A stretch of 12,705 bases of DNA from a bacterium (GTDB lineage: Bacteria > Gemmatimonadota > Gemmatimonadetes > Gemmatimonadales > Gemmatimonadaceae). The DNA lies in contig JAJZRK010000092.1 in NCBI GenBank assembly GCA_021802745.1, forward strand, positions 1 through 12,705, read 5' to 3'. Position numbers and translations under genes: made by a program. Under the pieces are notes generated by a model, which was not told the DNA's origin, ran no database searches, and saw only the letters and a list, made by a program, of their open reading frames with translations. Below, one piece after another: positions 1-5,503 of this stretch (position 1 is its first letter; every line of letters starts with the position of its first letter).

Positions 1-366
1 AACTATCGCCGGCGCATGGGGCGCCACGTGGTGCAGATCGCGGTGTGCGACGCCGGCGTCGGCATTCGCCAGTCGCTCGAGAGCGGCAACCGGCGACCGC
101 TCACCGACCGCTGGGACGACGGGGTCGCCCTCGAGACGGCGGTGATCCAGGGGACGAGCCGCTTCCCCGACCACGGGCGCGGCCAGGGCTTCAAGGGGAT
201 CCGCGGCTACCTGCGCAAGTGGAAGGGAAAGCTCGCGGTGCGCAGCGGCACGGCGCGCGTGGCCGACGTGCCGCCGTGGGACGATGACGTGGTGCGCCGC
301 GATCACCTGGCTCCAATGCCCGGGACGCAGCTGTTCATCATGATTCCGGAAGAGGTTGATCGGTGA
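1..366 (+). CDS. GHKL/HATPase-type ATP-binding protein (C-terminal part, 5' end outside window)
   Basis: The frame is open from base 1 and gives 121 residues before the TGA; the true start lies upstream. Two hallmarks of the histidine-kinase-like (GHKL) ATPase fold are visible. A G1-type box, CDAGVGI, is encoded from base 46, with its Asp at 49-51. A G2-type glycine loop, GRGQGFKGI, is encoded around 178-204. A GKLAVRSGTA-like strand follows, as usual in this fold. The N-box must be upstream, so I cannot tell whether this is a sensor kinase, an anti-sigma-type kinase or a stand-alone ATPase. No response regulator follows. The stop overlaps the GTG start of the STAS-like gene by four bases, which suggests the two products act together. 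That resembles anti-sigma kinase/anti-anti-sigma pairs. The fold call is firm; the role is inferred. Confidence 0.72.
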   Translation, partial: NYRRRMGRHVVQIAVCDAGVGIRQSLESGNRRPLTDRWDDGVALETAVIQGTSRFPDHGRGQGFKGIRGYLRKWKGKLAVRSGTARVADVPPWDDDVVRRDHLAPMPGTQLFIMIPEEVDR

Positions 367-935
367 CCATGCCTCATATCATCGATGTCTGCGCCGTGCT
401 GCGCAGCGCCGTCAATCAGAACTACGGCAACCTCCTCACGCGCGACACCGGCATGGCGGTCCGCCACCAGATCGAGCGAGAGCTGATGGCCAACCGCGAG
501 GGGGGCATCACGTCGCTCGACTTCTCGAGCATCGGCCTCATGGACTACTCGTGCGCCGACGAGGTGGTGGCCAAGCTGCTCGTCCTCCTGCAGAACGACG
601 ACCTCACGCGCGGCGGCTACGTGGTTTTCCGCGGCATCGGCGAGGATCACCTGGAACTCGTGGAGTCGGTGCTCAAGCACCACGGCCTCGCCCTCGTCTG
701 CCTGTGCGAGGACGGCCTCCCACGCCTCATTGGGCGCGTGAGCGAGGCGGAGCGGCGCGCGTGGGACATGGTGCGCGTGCGCGGCACGGCCTGTCCCGCC
801 GACCTGGCCGACGAGTTCGGCTTTGGCGAGGACTTCGTGGCCGAGGTGCTCGGCGAGCTCTCCCGACGCCGGCTCGTGGTGCGGCGCGGCGACACCGGCT
901 TCGTCGCCCTCGACGCCGCCGACATGGTGCAGTGA
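363..935 (+). CDS. STAS-like domain protein with C-terminal winged-helix-like region
   Basis: 190 residues. The start is GTG at 363 in a GTGA overlap with the previous gene; an ATG at 369 is the alternative, with AGAGG near 350. Residues about 5-115 look like a STAS or STAS-like (DUF4325-type) domain. The core reads LDFSSIGLMDYSCADEVVAK, in which MDYSC (Ser63) lines up with the MDSSG phosphoserine loop of SpoIIAA-type anti-anti-sigma factors. Residues about 125-185 look like a winged helix: an Ala/Asp/Leu-rich helix pair, then RRRLVVRRGDTGFVAL as a wing. Placed next to a GHKL ATPase, the protein could be the switch partner that the ATPase binds or phosphorylates, with the winged helix as DNA-binding output. 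Motifs are read from sequence; the family name and role are inferred. DUF4325 proteins are not generally known to be phosphorylated, so Ser63 is only a candidate site. Confidence 0.65.
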   Translation: MTMPHIIDVCAVLRSAVNQNYGNLLTRDTGMAVRHQIERELMANREGGITSLDFSSIGLMDYSCADEVVAKLLVLLQNDDLTRGGYVVFRGIGEDHLELVESVLKHHGLALVCLCEDGLPRLIGRVSEAERRAWDMVRVRGTACPADLADEFGFGEDFVAEVLGELSRRRLVVRRGDTGFVALDAADMVQ

Positions 936-1240
936 TGGCCGCGGGCTACAATCCCCCCCTGCAGGTCGTCGGCTTCATCTCGACGCGGCGCGGCGACGCC
1001 GAGCGCGGCCCCGCCGTCAAGGTGCGCACCGACGACGCCAAGTTGCGCGGCGTGAACGACGGCGAGCTCGTGTGGATCTACGGACCGCGGCGCCACGACC
1101 TTGCCACGGTGATCATTGACGACACGCTGCCGCGCGGCGGGGTGATCGTGCGCGACGTCGCCGGACTTGCCCCAACGGAGATCGTTCGCCTCGTGCGTCC
1201 CAACGCGGAACGCCCCGTGTTGAATCCCAAGCCCGTCTGA
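935..1240 (+). CDS. Small hypothetical protein, possible double-psi beta-barrel fold
   Basis: 101 residues. The ATG at 935 shares its A with the TGA of the STAS-like gene, so the two are very likely translationally coupled. The body (VKVRTDDAKLRGVNDGELVWIY, then a strand pair ending GGVIVRDVAGLAPTEIVRL) has the rhythm of a double-psi beta-barrel: a DA.LRGV.DGELV segment like those in molybdopterin-dinucleotide-binding domains and CDC48/VAT N-terminal domains. There is no signal peptide, membrane segment or Cys pair. No catalytic residue is evident. Position suggests a third member of the regulatory trio. The fold assignment is a pattern impression and may be wrong; as a gene it is well supported by overlap and codon use. 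Confidence 0.6.
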   Translation: MAAGYNPPLQVVGFISTRRGDAERGPAVKVRTDDAKLRGVNDGELVWIYGPRRHDLATVIIDDTLPRGGVIVRDVAGLAPTEIVRLVRPNAERPVLNPKPV

Positions 1241-1242
1241 CC

Positions 1243-2406
1243 ATGGCCTCCTCGAAGAAGCCCGCTCGCCCCCACGCCCTCGCCACGCTGGTGCTCCACG
1301 CCGGCGAGGGGGCGCACGCCCCCGGCGACCCGGTGGTGGCGCCGCTCGTGCAGTCGGTGAACTACGTGCAGGAGCCCGGCAGCGACAACCTGATGTACAC
1401 GCGGTACGGCAACACGCCGAACGCCGACCGCGTGCAAAAGCGCCTCGCCGCGCTCGAGGGGGCGGAGGACGCGCTGGTGCTCGCCAGCGGCATGGGGGCC
1501 ACCGCGTGCGGCCTGCTGGCCCTGCTGCGCCCCGGGGATCACCTGCTCGCCAGCCAGTTCCTCTACGGCGGCACCTACCGGCTGCTCATGGAAGAGTTCC
1601 AGCAGATGGGGATTGACGTCACGCTCGTGGAGCCGTTCGAGCCCCGCGCCTGGCGCCGCCGGCTGCGCAAGGAGACGCGCGCCATCTTCATCGAATCGCC
1701 GGTCAACCCGACCTGCCGCGTGCTCGACATGCGCGGCGTGTCGCTGCTCACCAAGGAGCTCGGCATCGCGCTGGTGGTGGACTCGACCTTCGCCAGCCCC
1801 ATCAACTTCCGTCCGCTCGAGCATGGCGCCGACGTCGTCATCCACTCGGCCACGAAGTTCCTCAACGGGCACCACGACGTCCTCGGCGGCGTGGTCTGCG
1901 GCACGGCCTCGTACATTGACGAGGTCCGCCAGAAAGAGATCGTCTGGGGGCAGACGCCCGACCCGTTCGCCTGCTGGCTGCTCGAGCGCGGCCTCAAGAC
2001 GCTCGATGTGCGCGTCCAGCGGCAGAACGCGTCGGCGCAGCAGCTCGCCGAGTGGCTCGAAGGGCGCAAGGAAGTGCGGCGCTGCCACTATCCGGGCCTG
2101 GCCAGTCATCCCGATCACGCCACCGCCGTGAACCAGCTCGACGGCTTCGGCGGCATGATCTCGTTCGAGCTCGCGGGGGGCGCGCGTGCCGCCGACCGGT
2201 TTGCCAAGCGCCTCAAGCTCGCCCGCTATGCCGCAAGCCTTGGCGGCGTGGACACGCTGGTCAGCGAGCCGCGGTTCTCGTCGCACGCGCGCCTGTCGCC
2301 CGACGAGCGCGCGCGCGTCGGGATCCCCGACGGCTTCATCCGCCTGAGCGTCGGCCTCGAGGATGTCCACGACATCCAGGCCGACCTCGAGCAGGCGCTG
2401 CGCTAG
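1243..2406 (+). CDS. PLP-dependent trans-sulfuration enzyme (cystathionine gamma-synthase/gamma-lyase family)
   Basis: 387 residues, normal length for Cys/Met-metabolism PLP enzymes. Recognisable blocks run in family order: MYTRYGNTPN near the N-terminus (the Tyr/Arg that contact PLP phosphate from the neighbouring subunit), SGMGATACGLLALLRPGD (phosphate-binding Ser-Gly-Met), IFIESPVNPTCRVLD, VVDSTFASP (Asp that pairs with the pyridine nitrogen) and HSATKFLNGHHDVLGG, in which Lys205 forms the Schiff base. The C-terminal SLGGVDTLVSEPRFSSHARL block is typical. The family interconverts cysteine, homocysteine and cystathionine, or cleaves methionine. These branches cannot be separated by eye, so I give no symbol. 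The ATG sits two bases after the previous stop and has no clear SD; its own stop is three bases before ftsE, so it is embedded in the operon. Confidence 0.9.
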   Translation: MASSKKPARPHALATLVLHAGEGAHAPGDPVVAPLVQSVNYVQEPGSDNLMYTRYGNTPNADRVQKRLAALEGAEDALVLASGMGATACGLLALLRPGDHLLASQFLYGGTYRLLMEEFQQMGIDVTLVEPFEPRAWRRRLRKETRAIFIESPVNPTCRVLDMRGVSLLTKELGIALVVDSTFASPINFRPLEHGADVVIHSATKFLNGHHDVLGGVVCGTASYIDEVRQKEIVWGQTPDPFACWLLERGLKTLDVRVQRQNASAQQLAEWLEGRKEVRRCHYPGLASHPDHATAVNQLDGFGGMISFELAGGARAADRFAKRLKLARYAASLGGVDTLVSEPRFSSHARLSPDERARVGIPDGFIRLSVGLEDVHDIQADLEQALR

Positions 2407-2409
2407 CCC

Positions 2410-3126
2410 ATGATTCGCTTCTCGCACGTGCACAAGACGTTCGCGCGCACCGGCGCGGCGCTGCAGGACGTCTCCTTCCAGGTGAACAAGGGGGAGTTCG
2501 TGTTCATCACCGGCCCGAGCGGCGCCGGCAAGAGCACGATCCTCAAGCTTTGCTTCTTCGAGGAGCAGCCCACCGGCGGCGAGGTAAAGGTGTACGGCAC
2601 CAGCTCGTCCACCTATCGCGCCTCCGACATCCCGAAGCTCCGGCGGCGCCTCGGCGTCGTCTTCCAGGACTTCCGCCTGCTCGAGGACCGCAACGTGGAG
2701 TCCAATGTCGCCTTCGCGCTCGAGGTCACCGGTACGCCGCCGTCGCAGATCGCGTCGCGCGTGCCCCGCCTGCTGGCGCAAGTGGGACTCGCCGCCAAGG
2801 CGACGGCCCTGCCCCGTGAACTCTCGGGCGGCGAACAGCAGCGGGTGGCGATTGCGCGCGCCCTTGCCAACGATCCGGTGGCGCTCATCGCCGACGAACC
2901 CACGGGCAACCTCGATGAACGCGCGACGCGCGGCATCTTCCAGCTCTTCCGCGACATCAACGCCAGCGGCACCGCGGTGCTGATGGCCACGCACGATCTC
3001 GACCTCGTGCGGCGGGCCGGCTGCCGGACCATCGAGGTCAACCGCGGGCAGGTAGTGTTCGACTCTGCCGCCGACGGCGGCTTCCGCCCCTCCGGCGCAG
3101 TGGACGCGGTGGAGGACGAGACGTGA
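2410..3126 (+). CDS. ftsE: Cell division ATP-binding protein FtsE
   Basis: 238 residues of a cytoplasmic ABC ATPase. Walker A is GPSGAGKST (Lys41), the Q-loop is in VVFQDFRLLEDRNVESNV, the signature LSGGEQQR begins at residue 138, Walker B is ALIADEPTGNLDE (catalytic Glu163), and the H-loop is in MATHDLD. The RLLEDRNVESNVAFAL stretch after the Q-loop is characteristic of FtsE. FtsE dimers drive FtsX, which in bacteria studied relays ATP hydrolysis to a periplasmic or extracellular activator of peptidoglycan hydrolases at the septum. Here ftsX overlaps the 3' end by four bases. The start lies three bases after the metB-family stop and has no strong SD, so coupling is likely. The C-terminus runs about 15 residues beyond the usual length with a Gly/Asp/Glu-rich tail. 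Confidence 0.95.
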   Translation: MIRFSHVHKTFARTGAALQDVSFQVNKGEFVFITGPSGAGKSTILKLCFFEEQPTGGEVKVYGTSSSTYRASDIPKLRRRLGVVFQDFRLLEDRNVESNVAFALEVTGTPPSQIASRVPRLLAQVGLAAKATALPRELSGGEQQRVAIARALANDPVALIADEPTGNLDERATRGIFQLFRDINASGTAVLMATHDLDLVRRAGCRTIEVNRGQVVFDSAADGGFRPSGAVDAVEDET

Positions 3127-3971
3127 GACTCGCCCTCCGCGAGGCCCTCCTCGCCTTCCGCCGGGCGCCGATGCTGAGCGCGCTGTCGGTGACGACCATT
3201 GCCTTCTCGCTCTTCGCCTTCGGCCTCTTCGGCCTCGTGGCGCTGAACATCCGCAATGCGCTGCAGCGGGTCGAGGACCGCGTGGAGATTCGCGCGTTCA
3301 TCGCCGACGGCACCGGCAGCGAGGCCACCGCCGCCGCCGGCGGCGACATCGGCGCCTTCCCCGAAGCCGCGTCGGTGCGCCTCGTCTCGCAGGAGCAGGC
3401 GCTCGACCGCGCGCGGCGCGAACTCGGCGAGTTCAGCGACGTCTTCGAGGAGGGCATCCTCCCCGCCTCCATCGAGGTGCGGCTCAAGCCCGGCTTTCGC
3501 GACCCCGAGACGGTGAAGGCCGTCGCCAAGCGCATGGAAGTCTACGACTTCATTGACGACATCCGCTTCGGCGAGGAATGGGTGGAGAAGCTGCACCGCC
3601 TGCGCAACATCGCCACGCTGGCGGGTGTGGCGCTCGGCCTCACCTTTGCGATCGTCGCGATCATCATCATCGGTTCCACGATTCGCATGGCGGTCATGGC
3701 GCGCGCGCGGGAGATCGCCATCATGCGGCTGGTCGGCGCCACCAACGGCTTCATCCGCGCGCCGTTCCTGATCGAGGGCTTCCTGAAGGGGACGCTGGGC
3801 GGTGTGCTCGCGCTCGTGCTCGCGTGGGTGGCGCTGACCGTGATCAACCGGTTCGTCGTGCAGGCAGAATTCTTCGACCAGTGGATGGTCGCCGTCGGCG
3901 TGCTGGCCGGGGCGTGCATCGGCCTGGCGGGATCGGCGCTGAGTGTGGGGCGACACCTGAAGAGGGTATGA
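3123..3971 (+). CDS. ftsX: Cell division protein FtsX, permease-like partner of FtsE
   Basis: 282 residues starting at GTG in a GTGA overlap with ftsE. The topology matches FtsX. A short cytoplasmic N-terminus (REALLAFRRAPMLSALSV) precedes TM1 at about 20-42. A periplasmic loop follows at about 43-165, containing VSQEQALDRARRELGEF and the YDFIDDIRFGEEWVEKLHRLRNIA stretch typical of the family. TM2 (about 165-190), the cytoplasmic REIAIMRLVGATNGFIRAPFLIEG motif, TM3 (about 215-240) and TM4 (about 248-270) follow. The loop is the part that binds EnvC in Escherichia coli or PcsB/RipC-type hydrolases elsewhere. Here the next gene, overlapping by four bases, is an EnvC-like protein, so cognate partners are encoded side by side. 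Identification is firm from topology, the conserved segment and context. Confidence 0.94.
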   Translation: MRLALREALLAFRRAPMLSALSVTTIAFSLFAFGLFGLVALNIRNALQRVEDRVEIRAFIADGTGSEATAAAGGDIGAFPEAASVRLVSQEQALDRARRELGEFSDVFEEGILPASIEVRLKPGFRDPETVKAVAKRMEVYDFIDDIRFGEEWVEKLHRLRNIATLAGVALGLTFAIVAIIIIGSTIRMAVMARAREIAIMRLVGATNGFIRAPFLIEGFLKGTLGGVLALVLAWVALTVINRFVVQAEFFDQWMVAVGVLAGACIGLAGSALSVGRHLKRV

Positions 3972-5221
3972 GGCAGATGCGAGACGAGAGACGGGCGACG
4001 GAAGTCACCGTGCGCGGACGGCGCGCCGTTCGGCGTGCATGTGCGCTGACCGTGGTGTCTCTCATCTTCCTTCTCCCCTCTCTCGTCAGCCCGCAGGGCA
4101 CCCAGTCCGCCGCCGACCGCGCCCGCGCCAATCGCGAGGAACTCGACAAGATGCGCGCCGAGCGCGAGCGGCTGGAGGCGCGGATGCGCCAGCTGCAGAG
4201 TTCGGCGCACGACATCACCGAGGAGCGGACGAACATCGAGCGCCAGGCCGACGCCACGGCGCGGCTCGTGCGGTCGCTCGACGCGCAGATCAACGCGCTC
4301 GAGGGCGAGGTGGATGACGCGACGGCGAGCCTCGTCGTCGCGCAGGACGAACTGGTCATCAAGCAGTCCATGCTGCGCCGCCGCGTGCGCGAGATCTACA
4401 AGCGGGGGCCGCTCTACTCGCTGGAGGCGCTGCTGTCGGCGCAGTCGTTTGGCGCGCTGGTGGCCCGGTACAAGTACCTGCACCTTGTCGCGCAGCGCGA
4501 CCGCGCGCTCGTGCGCCGCGTGCAGCTGCTCAACGACCAGGTGCTGGGCACGCGCACGCAGCTGGTGCGCCTGCGCGGCGACCTGGAGATGAACCGCGAG
4601 CAGAAGAACGAGGAGGAACGCCGGCTCCGCGAGCTCGAGGGGCAGCGCGGGCGCGCGCTGGCCCGCGTGCAGAAGACGGCCCGCCAGACGCAGGCGCGGC
4701 TGCAGCAGGTGCAGCGCGACGAGAAGCGCCTCGCCGACCTGCTCGCCGCCTTTGAGGCCGAGCGCCGCCGGGCGGCGGCGGCGCGGCCCAACGTGCCGGC
4801 CGCGCCAAGCACGCTGCGCACCAGCGACTTCGGCCGGCTCGACTGGCCCGTGGAAGGCCAGATCCTCTACCGGTTCGGGCGGGTGGTGAACCCCAACAAC
4901 ACCACTACCCGCTGGAACGGCGTCGGCATCGGCGCTCCGGCGGGGACCACCGTCAAGGCGGTCGCCGGCGGCCAGGTGGTGCTGGCGGAGGCGTTCGGCA
5001 CGTACGGGCAGACCGTCATCGTGAGCCACGGCGACGGCGACTTCTCGGTGTATGGCTCGCTCGCGCGCCTTGACGTCCGCAAGGGGCAGACTATCCAGAA
5101 GGGGCAGCCGATCGGGACCGTCGGCCGCACCGATCCCGATCTCGGCGCCCACCTGCACCTCGAGATTCGCCCCAAGGGGCGCGCGGTGGACCCGCTGGAA
5201 TGGCTCAGGGGCCGGCGATGA
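3968..5221 (+). CDS. EnvC-like murein hydrolase activator: coiled coil plus degenerate LytM (M23) domain
   Basis: 417 residues from the ATG at 3968 (ATGA overlap with ftsX). ATG 3977 and GTG 4010 are alternatives; GTG 4010 has GGAAG five bases upstream and would leave a compact signal peptide, RGRRAVRRACALTVVSLIFLLPSLVSP. Residues about 48-265 are a long Arg/Glu/Leu-rich coiled coil, and about 290-415 a LytM fold. Compared with active M23 peptidases, the first zinc motif HxGxD reads WNGVG (316-320) and the catalytic YAHL reads YGSL (Ser364). Only the last HxH survives (His395, His397). The domain resembles E. coli EnvC, which activates amidases rather than cutting peptidoglycan. Most likely exported and docked on FtsX. 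The exact start is uncertain and catalysis is not expected. Confidence 0.85.
   Translation: MRQMRDERRATEVTVRGRRAVRRACALTVVSLIFLLPSLVSPQGTQSAADRARANREELDKMRAERERLEARMRQLQSSAHDITEERTNIERQADATARLVRSLDAQINALEGEVDDATASLVVAQDELVIKQSMLRRRVREIYKRGPLYSLEALLSAQSFGALVARYKYLHLVAQRDRALVRRVQLLNDQVLGTRTQLVRLRGDLEMNREQKNEEERRLRELEGQRGRALARVQKTARQTQARLQQVQRDEKRLADLLAAFEAERRRAAAARPNVPAAPSTLRTSDFGRLDWPVEGQILYRFGRVVNPNNTTTRWNGVGIGAPAGTTVKAVAGGQVVLAEAFGTYGQTVIVSHGDGDFSVYGSLARLDVRKGQTIQKGQPIGTVGRTDPDLGAHLHLEIRPKGRAVDPLEWLRGRR
3983..4087 (+). repeat. Long imperfect inverted repeat across the envC-like signal-peptide region
   Basis: The 22 bases at 3983-4004 (GACGAGAGACGGGCGACGGAAG) match the reverse complement of 4066-4087 at 19 of 22 positions, with a 61-base interval. 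The arms flank the basic/hydrophobic start of the signal peptide and follow directly after ftsX. The GA-rich arm and its CT-rich partner look unlike the surrounding coding sequence. The repeat could fold in mRNA near the translation start, or be a small intergenic element absorbed into the reading frame. Confidence 0.55.
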
Positions 5222-5424
5222 TCACCAAGCGCTGCGCGGTGTGCAGCCGCATTCGCGCGTATGAAGAGGAAGACCGGTACTGCATCGTCTGCGGGTCGGA
5301 CGCCCTCGAGGCCAACTGCTCGTGCGGCCGCGGCTACGAGTTCGCGCTCAACGAGACGGGGGAGCTGCTGCACTGCCCGCGGTGCGGGAAGCGGCTGCGG
5401 GGGCGGGATGGAGAGTTCGAGTAG
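5218..5424 (+). CDS. Small zinc-ribbon protein, function unknown
   Basis: 68 residues, with the ATG at 5218 in an ATGA overlap with the envC-like gene. Cysteines come in four close pairs: CAVC (6, 9), CIVC (22, 25), CSC (34, 36) and CPRC (53, 56), followed by a glycine knuckle GKRL. This would build two zinc sites of the rubredoxin/zinc-ribbon kind. No enzyme motif or membrane segment is present. Zinc ribbons of this size usually mediate protein or nucleic-acid contacts. The Asp/Glu-rich ends do not suggest strong DNA binding. It closes the ftsEX block and is probably cotranscribed, but nothing in the sequence says it acts in division. Zinc binding is inferred from the Cys spacing. Confidence 0.75.
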   Translation: MITKRCAVCSRIRAYEEEDRYCIVCGSDALEANCSCGRGYEFALNETGELLHCPRCGKRLRGRDGEFE

Positions 5425-5503
5425 GACGATTGAGGATTTGGAATGCCGGAACTGGATCGCTGAATTCGATTGGTGATTTCGACTGGCGATTGACCGTGAG
5501 GCA
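5425..5503 (+). repeat. AT-richer spacer with degenerate GATT-type direct repeats
   Basis: This 79-bp gap is visibly poorer in GC than its surroundings. A 16-bp segment at 5427-5442 recurs at 5467-5482 with 13 matches, and its core CGATTG appears a third time at 5487, giving spacings of 40 and 20 bases. I see no hairpin with a T-tract, so no intrinsic terminator. A GAGG at 5497-5500 just before the nfo start codons can serve as the SD. The repeats may be the remnant of an intergenic satellite-like element; that is inferred. Confidence 0.45.

Noticed and set aside
356..934. Upstream part of the frame containing the small beta-barrel-like gene
   Set aside because: Arg/His-rich out-of-frame reading of the STAS-like gene; the real start is the ATG at 935 coupled to its stop.
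1078..2994. Long minus-strand reading frame of 638 codons
   Set aside because: It lies opposite the metB-family gene and ftsE, has low-complexity Arg/Ala/Glu/His-rich sequence with no motif, and comes from high GC at third codon positions of the real genes.
3578..3967. Upstream extension of the envC-like frame inside ftsX
   Set aside because: The extension overlaps ftsX coding sequence, is low-complexity, and precedes the ATGA junction; a signal peptide is found only after 3968.
4039..4808. Several 90-130-codon frames on both strands over the coiled-coil region
   Set aside because: All are Arg/Ala/Ser-rich shadows of the repetitive codons of the coiled coil.
2613..5158. Two long minus-strand frames (2613-3956 and 3542-5158)
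   Set aside because: They are shadows of ftsE, ftsX and the envC-like gene; the translated sequence is His/Arg/Ala-rich without domains.
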